From Chrysochromulina tobinii (taxonomy: Eukaryota > Haptophyta > Prymnesiales > Chrysochromulinaceae), in NCBI GenBank assembly GCA_001275005.1, contig JWZX01003028.1:1-37453 (forward strand): a stretch of DNA of 37,453 bases, in the 5' to 3' direction. Position 1 is the first letter of the stretch, and each line of letters opens with the position of its first letter. The translations under genes and the position numbers were made by a program. Positions 16,686 through 27,400 of the stretch are shown here, in pieces. The notes under the pieces were generated by a model that saw only the letters and a program-made list of their open reading frames with translations, was not told where the DNA came from and ran no database searches.

Positions 16686-17888
16686 ATGAACGAGAGTATG
16701 GGCCCCGGCCGGCTGAGCCCTGCCGCACTAGAGACCTTGGAGACACTCGGCTGGCGCATAGCTCGCATTCAGCTGCCACGCTTTGCCTCTTGGCATGTCG
16801 CGGAGCAGACACGCCTCATCGCGCATCTCAAGCACTTCTGGGGTGGGTACGCCGCCGTGCCGCGCACCATGGTCGACCTCGGGTGCCACGCGGGACATGG
16901 CAAACACAAGAACATCTCGGACGCGCTGCTCTGGCTCGAAGAGTTTCCTGGGCTCGGCATGGTTGTCGGCGTCGACGCGTTCGAGGACTTTGCATTTGAC
17001 TTGCAATACCGGTTCGACCGGGTTGAGCCGTACGCATCGTCCCCAGCGACGAAGCGCACGTTCGCCCTCGGCATCGGGCCCGTGGACAACACGGTCGGCG
17101 ACATGACTGGGTTAGCGCGCCAGCACATCATGTGCTGCTCGAATACGGGCTGGTGCCAGGACATGCACACTCAACTGGAGGCGCGTGGCTCCGATCACAT
17201 GTGCAAGCTCGTGCGCATGCGGCTCGGGATCCTTGTGCCCGACGGGCGGCTCACCCACCGGCCGTCGCGCTACTCGTCGAACCTGACCTTGGCCCTGTGG
17301 AAGAACCTTGGGCAGAGCTGGAAGAAATCGGATCCTCGCAGAAAGAACCTCTACATGGTGCCCATCATGCGCGTCGATACCTTCTGGACGGTCCACCTCC
17401 AGGAGCGTCACATCGACTTTCTCAAGATAGACATGGACATGTCGTGGAGGCGCATGGGGTTGGAGAAGCTCGTCGAGGCACAGGGGTTCACAGTGATGGT
17501 CATTGAGGTCGACGTGTCGTGGGTGCCCCCCTGGGGCGCCAAGAGAGGCGTTCGAGGCGGCGTCGACTTGATTTGGAACCTTACCGAGGCTGACCTGTTC
17601 GCATTCTATGCAAGCTCGCGCGGGTACGACGTGTTCTTCAAGGTGCCGTGTACGATGCGCGATCACTCTGGCAGCTTTGTGGGTCTCTCGGCTTGGTACT
17701 TTCTCGTCGCCAACGCCTCGTGGTTCGCGGCGACGGGCTACTGGGTCAGGAAGCGACATGCGGATCCGAATCTCGGTGGCATGGCCGTTCAGGATCTGCT
17801 GCTCGTGCGGCGCACCGCGCACGGACTCGCTGCGAGCCTCACCGCGCAAGGCATGGAGGACTGCCGGCAGGATTTGCGTAAGTGGTAA
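16686..17888 (+). CDS. FkbM-like SAM-dependent methyltransferase
   Basis: The frame is open from 16206 to TAA 17886-17888. The upstream part is repetitive and low in protein character, so the start is placed at ATG 16686 (400 aa), though earlier ATGs exist. The SAM-binding Rossmann motif is MVDLGCHAGHGKHKN (about residues 61-75), followed by VVGVDAFEDFAFDL. The FkbM-type motif is HIDFLKIDMDMSWRRMGLEK with VMVIEVD. Proteins of this family O-methylate sugars, lipids or small molecules. The C-terminal part contains aromatic blocks (AWYFLVANASWFAATGYW) and conserved Cys. No signal peptide is seen at this start. It lies on the same strand as the JmjC and ADH5 genes. The substrate cannot be deduced. 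Confidence 0.72.
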   Translation: MNESMGPGRLSPAALETLETLGWRIARIQLPRFASWHVAEQTRLIAHLKHFWGGYAAVPRTMVDLGCHAGHGKHKNISDALLWLEEFPGLGMVVGVDAFEDFAFDLQYRFDRVEPYASSPATKRTFALGIGPVDNTVGDMTGLARQHIMCCSNTGWCQDMHTQLEARGSDHMCKLVRMRLGILVPDGRLTHRPSRYSSNLTLALWKNLGQSWKKSDPRRKNLYMVPIMRVDTFWTVHLQERHIDFLKIDMDMSWRRMGLEKLVEAQGFTVMVIEVDVSWVPPWGAKRGVRGGVDLIWNLTEADLFAFYASSRGYDVFFKVPCTMRDHSGSFVGLSAWYFLVANASWFAATGYWVRKRHADPNLGGMAVQDLLLVRRTAHGLAASLTAQGMEDCRQDLRKW

Positions 17889-18236
17889 GACTCAGGGGTA
17901 GAGCTCTACGAGAACTGCAACGCAGGGCATGCGGCCGAATGTTGAGCACGAATCTGTTCTCTTAAAATCTCCACATCACTCACAGGGCCAGCTTGACCGG
18001 GTGGACGGGCTGGCATGGGCTGGTACGCGCGCAGGCGGAGAGGCGGTGCACCCCGGCACCTGCAGGCGACGGTCAAACGGTCACTTCGACATGCCGTGGC
18101 TGAGGGCGCCAAAGTGGTGACGAAATGACGAAGCCTACCGGTAAATGTATGCTTGACTTGTGGCATCCGCGCCCGCTCGAAGCTCGAGAGGAAGCGACAC
18201 AGCCTCACACCACCAGGGGGAAGCCACGTGAAAAGA
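17889..18236. other. Spacer upstream of ADH5
   Basis: About 350 bases contain the 3' end of the methyltransferase unit and the presumed ADH5 promoter. The ADH5 frame stays open back to 18153 but without an ATG. No other feature was recognised. Confidence 0.4.
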
Positions 18237-19409
18237 ATGGAGCCATCGCCCCCACCCGTTTGCCCTCCTTGCCCCACCGATATCACGTGCAAAGCCATGG
18301 TCGCCTTCGGGGTCAACGACCTTCGCGAGTGTGAGGTCATCGTGGCCCCGCCAAGGGCAGGAGAGGTCCGCGTCAAGATTGTTTGCAACGCCCTTTGCCA
18401 CACGGACATCTACACTCTCGGTGGCTCCGATCCGGAGGGGCTCTTCCCAGCGATCCTCGGCCACGAGGCCACGGCGATCGTCGAGTCCGTGGGCGACGGC
18501 GTCCGCTCCGTGAAGGTGGGCGACACCATCGTCCCCGGCTACACCCCACAGTGCAAAGAGCCCGACTGCATCTTCTGCATGTCGCCTAAGACGAACCTGT
18601 GCCCGAGGATCCGAGGCACGCAGGGCAAGGGTGTCATGCCCGACGGCACGTCGCGCTTCACGCTCAAGTCGGACCGCAGCACCATCTTCCACTTCATGGG
18701 GTGCAGCACGTTTAGCGAGTACACGGTGCTCGCGGAGATCTCGTGCGCCAAGATCAACCCCTCGATCCCGCACGAGCATGCTTGCCTCTTCGGCTGCGGC
18801 ATCGCCACCGGCCTCGGCGCAGTCTGGAACACCGCCAAAGTTGAGCCCTTTTCGTCCGTCGCCGTCTTCGGTCTGGGTGCGGTCGGGCTTGCTGTCGTCC
18901 AAGCGGCCAAGGCCATTGGCGCGCACCCGATCATTGGCATCGATGTCAACGAGAAGAAGTTTGCGATCGCGAAGCAGCTCGGCTGCACCGACTGCGTCAA
19001 CCCCAAGGACCACGACAAGCCGATGCAGCAGGTGCTCATCGGCATGAGCCCTACCGGCTTTGGGTACGACTACACCTTCGACGCCACCGGTAACACCGAC
19101 GTGATGCGGTCGGCTCTCGAAGCGGCGCACCGAGGGTGGGGCCTCATGACGATCATCGGAGTGGCGGCCGCCGGGAAGGAGATCTCCACGCGCCCCTTTC
19201 AATTCGTCACTGGTCGCCGGTGCACTGGCACTGCATTTGGCGGTTGGAAGACCCGCGACGCGATCCCCATGCTCGTGGAGCGCACCCTCAAGGGCGAGAT
19301 CAAGGTCGAGCACTTCATCACGCACAAGTTCAAGGGCGTGGCCGAAACCACCAAGGCGCTCGAGGCGCTGCACAGCGGCGACTGCCTCCGCGCTGTTGTG
19401 GAATATTGA
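18237..19409 (+). CDS. ADH5: S-(hydroxymethyl)glutathione dehydrogenase (class III alcohol dehydrogenase)
   Basis: An intronless frame of 390 aa. It oxidises S-hydroxymethylglutathione, the spontaneous adduct of formaldehyde and glutathione, with NAD+, and usually also reduces S-nitrosoglutathione; it acts in the cytosol. Diagnostic blocks are TDITCKAMVAF at the N-terminus, CNALCHTD (first catalytic zinc Cys), GHEATAIVESVGDGV (zinc His), CKEPDCIFCMSPKTNLC (four-Cys structural zinc loop), FGCGIATGLGAVWNTAKV (second catalytic Cys), VAVFGLGAVGLAVVQ (NAD fold), GIDVNEKKF, and FGGWKTRDAIPMLV near the C-terminus, typical of class III enzymes. Start ATG 18237 gives a short extension before the conserved ITCKA. 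The next ATG (MVAFG) would remove conserved residues. It is the most conserved gene in the window and is complete. Confidence 0.95.
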   Translation: MEPSPPPVCPPCPTDITCKAMVAFGVNDLRECEVIVAPPRAGEVRVKIVCNALCHTDIYTLGGSDPEGLFPAILGHEATAIVESVGDGVRSVKVGDTIVPGYTPQCKEPDCIFCMSPKTNLCPRIRGTQGKGVMPDGTSRFTLKSDRSTIFHFMGCSTFSEYTVLAEISCAKINPSIPHEHACLFGCGIATGLGAVWNTAKVEPFSSVAVFGLGAVGLAVVQAAKAIGAHPIIGIDVNEKKFAIAKQLGCTDCVNPKDHDKPMQQVLIGMSPTGFGYDYTFDATGNTDVMRSALEAAHRGWGLMTIIGVAAAGKEISTRPFQFVTGRRCTGTAFGGWKTRDAIPMLVERTLKGEIKVEHFITHKFKGVAETTKALEALHSGDCLRAVVEY

Positions 19410-20104
19410 GCTCTCATGTGTGGGCTGTGGGGTGGGAGACGGAGGACGTCTCAAAGACGATGTTGGGCCTGCCACAGATGATGATGCAGCGGATGCTTTT
19501 TGCCAAGAAGCCCGCTCAACGTCTGAGCTCTATCTGGACGCGACCAGTGTGCTCAAGCCGTTGTTCACTTAAATCTTAATCAAGCCCGTGCTTTATAACG
19601 TATTGGTATGTGCTATTGTACCGATATCCCGGGATTGGATCGGGAGATCGTTGATGGTTTCAGCATTCACAAGAAATGTCTGCCTCATGTGTGCGCCCGC
19701 CCGCCGCCGCGCGCGCCCGCGCGGCGGCAGCACGCTCCCCCAGGTGTCCTCCACCCGGCATGAATTCACATCGTAAAGCTGCCGATCTGCGTTCAACTCT
19801 TCTTCGGCGACGCCGCCACCCAAATCCCGTTTCACGCTGCGGTCGGACCGCTGTCGAGGTTTTCGATCTCTCGTTCGGAGGAAGGATCGGGCCTCGCGAA
19901 ACTGCGTTTCGCGGACCGCCGCGGAGAGGCCGAGGGCTGTCGAGTAAACACCTCTCCTCTCATTCACAAGTGACAAGCGAAGCGGCATTGCCCGAGCGTC
20001 ACACAGCGTGCTGTGGGGAAAGGAGAGGTGTTTACTCGACAGGGCCGAGGGCACCTTTCGGGCAAGGCCGAGGGCACCTTTCGGGCAAGACTAGTCAAAG
20101 TGCC
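19410..20104. other. Spacer upstream of the ferric-reductase-like gene
   Basis: About 700 bases without a recognised gene. They hold a 22-bp inverted repeat (19937-20042) and a 23-base tandem duplication, gccgagggcacctttcgggc plus three bases, near 20044-20089. The frame of the first reductase exon stays open upstream to 19676, so part of this region could encode a missing leader. Confidence 0.45.
19937..20042. repeat. 22-bp perfect inverted repeat
   Basis: The arm 19937-19958 (ctgtcgagtaaacacctctc plus ct) is the exact reverse complement of 20021-20042. A 62-base loop separates the arms. It sits about 60 bases upstream of the proposed start of the ferric-reductase-like gene, where it could form a hairpin or be a small inverted-repeat element or a palindromic regulatory site. 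Confidence 0.8.
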
Positions 20105-23100
20105 ATGCTGGCCTCGGCGACGACGCCGCCCGGATTCCCGCTGGTTTGGGAGGGAGTACCGACCGCGAACTACACGATGGTCGGGTACGACGCTGGAATG
20201 CTCAATATCCAGGTGAATGCCTGAGCACTGAAAACACACCTGAGCACTGAGCACTGACGGCCCTGCGTGCCTGCGCACGATCGAACAGTTCTCGAGCGAT
20301 TGCTCCGGCGGGCCGGCATCGCAACGAATGCGGACTGTGTATCCCGACAATTACACGGTGCTCTCGCGTTGCGATCTCGGATGGAACTACATCATCGACC
20401 CGAGCTCACGCGGCGGTGGCTGCGTGGTCTGGCCGCTCAAGAGCGACACGTGCAGCTCCTGCGCGTGCCCATTTTGCCTCCGTGACACAGGCGGCGTGTG
20501 GGGTTCTACTGGGTCGGGAAATGTGACGTGGCTTGACATGCATCCCGCCATCAGCCCCGTCACCGGGGCTCCTGTCACCGTGTGGCGCGCCTTGCAGGCC
20601 AACGGCAACATTGTCGAGCACGCGGTCTCGGCGGCGGGGCTGCCAGTCACGCAAAGCGTCTCGTCGCCAAGCTATCTTACTGTCGCCACCCACTTCGACA
20701 GCTTCACACTCTCGGTTCCACTCGGCACCTTCGATGTCCCCGCGATCTGCGCAAACGCAACGCGTCGACTGCACGCCGCCAACGCTAGCCACGATGCAGC
20801 TAGGAGCCGCGCCGCACTGCGAGTGGGCCCGGCTGCGGACGTCAGCGTTGCGGCAGACCAGGCGCGTCCTCCACCGCCGCTCGGCGTACGCTTCCGTGCG
20901 TCGGTGACGACCAACATTGCACAGCCCGGCTACGAAGGGGGAAATGTTCTCACTGTCGTGCATGCCGACTGCTCGCGAGGGCCACGCAAGCAGCGTATGC
21001 ACACCACCTACGGCAACTTCCACACTGTGAGTCTGCATGCACACCACCTATGCACACCACTTGCATGCACACCACCCATGGCAACTTCCGCACTGCGAGT
21101 CTCTCGCTCGCACCTCCTCGCGGCGACCTAAGCGCCCTTCTCCTGCCACGCATCGCGCGTCCGTCGACCCTTTTCGACAGCACTCCTAGAGCGCGCCTTG
21201 TTACGGAGGTGTGTGCGTGCCTTCTCGGCAGTTGCTTGTCGACTGCGCGGCGGGCCTTGTGCGCGAATACGACGAGGGCGGCATTAACTGCGAAACGACG
21301 ACCATTGGGCTGCGCGACACGGTCGACGCCCGCATCTGCGCGACGTGCGGCATGCCATTTGGAATCCGCGACACAAACGGCGTGTACCGCGTCGGCGAGA
21401 GCATGCAGCAGACGGTCACGTGGTCTAACGCCACCGCAGACGCGGCCGACGGCGCGACCACGTACTATGGCCGCGTGGATGCCGGCTCGCTCGAGATAGC
21501 ATTCACTTTCGCCGCTGGCGGCACGCCGCTGCAGCAGGCTATCCTTCAGCACGGCTGGCAACGCCTCCTCGTCAACTTCTCTAACTATTCGGCCGACGAT
21601 TTTGACGACGTAAGCCCGCGCCCGCCGTCCGCACACCGCCCGCCGCCGCGCCGCCGCCGCTCTCCTCTGTACAGCCCGCGTAATGCGCCCAGTCACCCTA
21701 GCACGTCGCCGACACGCGTGGCTGACACGCGTGGCTCTCGCTTCCCCTCTCTCTGATGCTCAGTCGATCTTTGAGCCGCCGCGATGCTTCGAGCCGCTCT
21801 CGTCGCGCCTCGCCGTCTTTTGGGCCGGCTGGACGACGGTCGGTTGGGTGCTGCTCACGGGCATGGCCGCGGTTGTCGGCGCCCATATCGTCGACCAGTT
21901 CGCTCGCCGCATGCCAGCGCCACGCGCCATCCCGGCAGCTACGAGCGCGAGCGCCCGGGATGGCGCGAGCACGAGCGCGTCCTCGTGGGCGCACGTGGCC
22001 ACGAGCATCGTCGGCACGGCGGTGCGTGCGGCTGCGCCGCTCGCCATCGTCATCAGCAGTTACTTGCTCGCAGCCACATACGAATCGCCACAAATTGTAC
22101 AGTCCAGTGCGCTCCCGTACTCATTTGCTGCACCGGCGCTCGCCGGTGGTGGCTATTGCTACCCGCCCGCACACTGTGACGCGTACGATGGAGTATACAA
22201 GCCGCCGTGGTGGCGCAATCCGACCACCGTTATCGGCACCACCGCCGATGTGCGCGTGCTCTCGGCGTACTACGCGTACCTCGCGTTGCTTGCCATAATT
22301 GGACCGCTCATGCGCCTCTCGGCCGCGCTCGACTCGTCGTGCAGTACGCCGCTGCGCGTGCGGCTGCCGACGATCGGCCGCGCGCACTACGTCGACACGA
22401 GCTGTGGTGAGATGCTCACAGTGCTCTTCCTATGTTCGCTGCTGCTCTATGCCTTCTACGACGCGCTCGACATTCAGACCCTCGCCCTTCTCGACACACC
22501 CGCTGCGCTGCAACGGCTTGGAGCTGCGTGCGGCTCGCTGCTCAACCTGTTGGTCGGGCTGGTGCTTCTGCCCGTAGGCCGCGCGCTCGTCGTTGTCGGT
22601 GTGCCGCATGAACGTGCCGTGAGCTATCATCGCACCATCGGCACATCCATCATCGCCGTCGGCGCGCTCCACGTCGCTGTCGAGCACGCGCACTGGCTAA
22701 TCAAGCGCACATGGCTCGCGTTCACATTCAACTATGTGCACACTCACACGGGGCAGGACGTGTGGCCGTGGGCCGTGCCCATGATGAACCTTCTCTTCGT
22801 CGCCCTCCTTGTTGCCAGCCTCGCCGCCCTCTCGCCAATCCGCCGCCGCTACTACAATGTCTTCCTCGCGATGCACGTCGTGGTGATGCCGTGCTTTCTT
22901 CTCGGTGCGTCACTGCACACGCCAGCTACTGCACACGCCCACGGCTGTGTACACGACTCACACGCTACGGCCATGTATACACACGTCACTGCACACGCCC
23001 ACGACTCACACGCTCGCGACTGGCACGCTCCACCCCCTTCTCTTCCACAGGCACGTTGGTACACTCGTGGAGCGCCTGGAAGTTCGCCCTTGCCGGCATC

Positions 23101-24348
23101 GCCCTCTATCTCGCTGACAAGCTCTCTCGCACAGTCTGCACCCTTGCGGAGGCCGTCTCGCCGACGACGCGTCTGGTGGGGCTCCGCGAGCTCAAGGGTG
23201 GCATTGTGGCACTCACACTACGCTCCAAAGCGCGCCCACCCACGCCTGGGACTACCGTACGGCTGCGCATCGGAGCCATCTCTTGGGTGCAAGCCCACCC
23301 GTTCACCGTTTCAGAGACGGGAGGCTACGGCGCGGCGGCGGCGATGGCAAGCACAGGCGGCGTCGCCAACGGCGCCGCCGCTGTTGTCAGTGCGCCGTGC
23401 GATGCGCGCACTCGTGACGTGGACGAGGCGGCGACACACACGTGGACGCTACACGTCAAGGCCACCGGCAACAATCGCTGGACCGACCGGCTGCTGATGC
23501 TGGCGAGGGCGCATGCATCTCAGCTAGCATCTGAGCATGTATCTCCGCATGCCTCGGGGGCCGCCGAGCCTCTCACGTCGCGAGGAGACGAAGCCGTAAT
23601 CAAGCTGCCTTCGCCTTCGACTCTCGCTTCTGACATTGCGCCTTGTTCGCCGCCGGTGCCACCGCTGCCGCCGCGGCTGCCGCGCGTGTGCGCGTTATGG
23701 TCCGAAGCCGAGGCGCAGTTGCAGACGTCTGCAACGCGGCGCCACGCCGCTGCTGATGTGGTGGTGCTGTTCGCTGGCGGGGTAGGAATCACACCTCTCT
23801 CTGCGCTCGCTCACCAGCTGCTTCTCGCCAGCGAGCGCAGCGCCAGCGGATGCAAGCACCCGTGCACTCTCGTTTTTAAGCGACGGCGGAGTGACCTCAA
23901 AGCGTCGCTCCTCCCATCAGCCACGTGCTCGACGGCAGAGGCTCTCTCGAGAGTTGGCGCTGGCTCTTGCCAAACGTCGGCGGTGGTGGCCGACGCGTCG
24001 CCGCCGGCGATATGGCTTGTTTGGTCGGTTCGCTCTATTGAGCTCGTCACAGAATTTGTGCCGCTGCTCGAGCTGTTGCACGCCGCGCCGAATGCAAAGC
24101 TGAGCATCCATCTCACCGACGAGTTTGGCGGTGGCGCCGAGTGCCTGCCGCCAGCGCTGCAAGCATGCGTGCACAATGCGCGCGCAGACGTCGACTCCAT
24201 CCTTGGCAAGTGCGCGGCCGCGAATGCGCGCGTGCACGTCTGCACGTGCTGTCCTGTCCAAATGGAGAGGGCCGTCGGCAGGCTATGTGATGCGCACTGC
24301 CGCAAGGGCACCATTATGCGTCTCACGCGAATGAACTTTCTCTTGTAG
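20105..24348 (+). CDS. Ferric-reductase/NOX-type flavocytochrome with duplicated Cys-rich ectodomain
   Basis: Exons 20105-20212, 20289-20957, 21232-21609, 21764-22904 and 23051-24348 give 1197 aa. The first three introns are phase 0. The N-terminal third is extracellular-like: two Cys-rich modules with the related cores CSSCACPFCLRDTGGVWG and CATCGMPFGIRDTNGVYRVG. The membrane region follows with several TM helices and two bis-heme His pairs. H674 and H688 fit H-x13-H. H756 and H770 form a second H-x13-H (HVVVMPCFLLGTLVH) that is complete only after intron 4 is removed, which confirms that junction. The cytosolic part has the FAD motif HPFTVSE and the NAD(P)H motif FAGGVGITPLSAL. The enzyme would pass electrons from NADPH across the plasma membrane to Fe(III), Cu(II) or oxygen. 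No EF hand is seen. The start lacks a signal peptide, so a leader exon is probably missing. Confidence 0.85.
20213..20288 (+). repeat. Reductase intron 1 with repeated GAGCACT units
   Basis: This 76-base intron (GTGAAT...AACAG) contains cctgagcactga twice plus gagcactgacgg. The repeated CTGAGC and CTGAC words resemble branch-point sequence. It is the shortest repeat-bearing intron in the window. Confidence 0.65.
20958..21231 (+). repeat. Reductase intron 2 with 37-bp duplication
   Basis: Positions 20998-21034 and 21066-21102 are 37-base direct repeats with four mismatches, starting tgcacaccacc. Extra gcatgcacaccac copies lie between them. The intron runs from GTGCAT to GGCAG and separates the two ectodomain modules in phase 0. 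Confidence 0.7.
22905..23050 (+). repeat. Reductase intron 4 with repeated cactgcacacgccca units
   Basis: The 146-base intron (GTGCGT...CACAG) is a degenerate run of actgcacacgcccacg and acacgactcacacgct units, two to three copies each. Its removal joins FLLG to TLVHSW and completes the second heme-ligand pair. Confidence 0.7.
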
Positions 24349-24446
24349 ACCTTTTTACCGTGCGTTCAGAAGTTCCCCCAAAGTAATTCACAGTGTGGTT
24401 ACAATTCACACGTCGCGGATGCGGACCGGCCAACTGTTTATTGCGC

Positions 24447-27400
24447 ATGCCGGCAGCGAGCGCGGCCATGCACACGCTCACGAGTCTGCAGGCCGACATC
24501 GACTCGTTGCACAGCAAGTGCAATGAGCTGCGCCAAAGCCTCGGCCACCCGACGACGCTCGAGTCAGAGGCGAGGGCACTCGTGAAAGACGGAGGCTCTC
24601 GGCCGGGCACGGAGCAGGCGCTGCTGCAGCTGCGCGAAAGCAAAGCGTCGGAGCTGCAGATGCTGTCCCTTCGCTGCTGCGGGCGCTCGACGCGGGACTG
24701 CCATGGCGCCGTCACCGGGCCGTCCGGCTCGCGCTTCAACTTGAAGCTCCTGCTCGCCGTCGCCGACTGCATGTCCACACAGGGTAAGGAGCTCGCCGAG
24801 CAGACGAAGCGCCACGAGGCGCTGCAGCGAGAGAACCGCGCACTGCGCGACCTCACTGGTCAGCGCAGCGCCGCAGAGGGCGGATCCTCCCAGCCCCTTG
24901 GTGGACCCGACGCGTTTCCGGCCTCGCCAGTGCCCTCTGCGGCTGCTCCCGTCCGTCCGTCCTCAGCGATGGCTGCTGTCCGTCGTCAGCCTCCGCCCGT
25001 ACCGAGCGACGGGCGGCCGTCACCGCACGAGGCGTTCGCCGAGCTGTTCGGCAGCAGCAGCAGCAGCGTCAGCGCCAGCGCCAGCGTCAGCGGCAACGTC
25101 AGCGGCAGCGGCAGTGGCAGCAGCGGCAGCGGCAGCAGCCAACCGTCAGGAATCTCAAGACAACCGCCGCCGCAGCCTTACGCACCTCCGGCGCTCGCGC
25201 TGCAGCGTCCGCCTCCGCCGAGCACGGCGGCGATGCGCCAGCCCGACGCGCCTTCGCACCGCGCGCCGCCCGCCCTGCGCCGCGACGCGAGTGGACTGAG
25301 CCTCACCGCCGCCGCCGCCGCCACGGCCGCCGCCGCCAACGCGTCCGACGCGGCGGCGGCCGCCGCCTTAACGGCCGAGGCGAGCGCTCGAGCGAGCGCC
25401 AACGGCTCCCGCGAGCTCCGGCTGCTCAGCTTGCAGCGGCGGCTCGACGAGTCCCTCGCCGAGAATGCGATGTGGAAGCGCCAATTTGCCAAGCGGCTCG
25501 AGGAGATGCTCGCCCAATACGGCGCGGGCGGCGCGGCGGCGCAAGTGCCCACGGCGGCGCTAGCCCAGGCAGCCCCCTCTGCCAAGGCGCCCAATACGGC
25601 GCCTCCTCCCGTCAAGCCGCCTCCGGCAGCCGCGCCCGGGCCAGCTCCGCCCAATACGGCGCCCGCGCCCAAGGCGCACCTACAGCCGTCCAAGGGTGCT
25701 CAGGATGGCGCTCCGGATGGCGCTGCGGCGGCGGTGGCGTCGGCGACGGCGGCGGATGCCCTCGCTGCGTCGGAGGCGGAGGCGGAGCGATTGCGTACGG
25801 AGCTGCAGGCGGCGCTAGTGCGCGCGCGCGCGGCGGAGACGGGGCGCGATGCGGAGAAGCAGCGCACCGCCAGGCTCGATGCGGAGCTCAAGGAGGCGCA
25901 TGCATCGCTCGAAAAGGCAAAGGCGAGCGCCGACGCGAGCGCCAAGCAGAGGAGCGCGGGAGAGGCGGACGCGGCCAAGGCGGCCGCAAGCAAGGCACAG
26001 GGAGCGGCGGCGCAGGCGGCGGCGCAGGCGGAGAGCCGCGCGCAGCAGCTCGAGCAGCGCGCGGAGAAGGTGGCGAGCCAGTTGGCGGCCCTGCACGCTG
26101 AGCACGCCGCGGTCGCTGCTAAGGCCAAGGCAGAGATGAGCGCCGACCTGTGCGCCACCCGTGAGTCGCTCGCGACGGTGGAGCGTGAGCTGAGCGAGGC
26201 GCGGCGCGCGGCGGAGCGCGCAGAGGCGCGTGCGAGCAAGGCCGAGAAGGAGGCGGAGAGGGTGGTGGCCGAGGCGCGCCGCGCGCGCGACGGAGCGCTC
26301 GCAAATGCCCAGGCGCAGGCGAGTGATGACCTCTGATGACCTCCGATGGCCTCTGATTGCTTCCCCCTTCAGGCGAGTGCCCAAGCACACGCGAGCGCCG
26401 AGGGCGATGCCTGCGCGCGAAGCTGATGGCCTCTGATGACCTCTGATGGCCTCTGATGACCTCTGATGACCTCTGATGACCTCTGATGACCTCTGATGAC
26501 CTCTGATGACCTCTGATGACCACTGATGACCTCTGATGACCTCTGATGACCTCTGATGACCACTGATGACCTCTGATGACCTCTGATGACCTCTGATGAC
26601 CTCTGATGACCTCTGATGACCTCTGATGACCTCTGATGGCCTCGCTCATCAGGCGAGTGCCGAGGGCGACGGCCTGCGCGCGAAGCTGCGCGAGGCCGAG
26701 GCGAGGCTCGAGGGCGCGCGAAAGCGGCACGCAGAGGAGGTGGCGGGGCTAGAGGCGACGGCCACGCACGAGCTGTCTCTCGAGAAGCAAGCGGCCAATC
26801 GCACCGTCACCCAATTGCAGACGCAATTGAGCCAGATGACGGCGCGAGCCGAGCGAGCTGAAGCGCAGCTGAGCAGCTCGGAACGTCAGCTGGCGGACGC
26901 GGCGGCCGAAGCGACGCGTCAACGTATGGCGGCGCACGAGGCGAATGTGCGTGCGCAGCAGGTGGAGCGCGCCGCCTCGGGCATGCAGCAGGCGGCCGAG
27001 AGCGCGATGAAACGTGCGGACGCGTGCGAGGCTGAGGCGCGCGAGATCGCATCTCGTCGCATCTCGTGGAAGGACGAGCGCGCGGCGCTCACAACGGAGC
27101 TGCATGCCGAGCGAGCGATACTCGACAAGGAGCGTCTGCACCTTCGCTCTCTCGAGGCATCCCTTGCGCACGAGCGTCAGGTGCGCCGCTCGATGGAGAC
27201 GCTGCTCGAGACGCGCCTCGGGGAGCTCTCGAGTGAGACACAGCCTGAGGACCTCGCCAAGGGCGCCGAGGCGCTGCAGCTGCTGCTCGGGACGGCGGCC
27301 ATCGCCCAGGCAGCCCTCGAGCAGCGGGAGGCACTCCTCGCTGACATCTTCATGCTCTTCGACACACGCCACGCGGATCGGATCGTCGCTCTCGAAGGCA

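Noticed and set aside
26321-26640. CRISPR-like array
   Set aside because: The units are directly contiguous 10-bp repeats with no unique spacers, in a eukaryotic intron.
26119-26730. Minus-strand open frames across the decamer array (HQRSSEVIRG repeats)
   Set aside because: The 10-bp repeat has no stop in these antisense frames, so the peptide is a by-product of the array. The plus-strand protein is continuous only when the array is removed as an intron.
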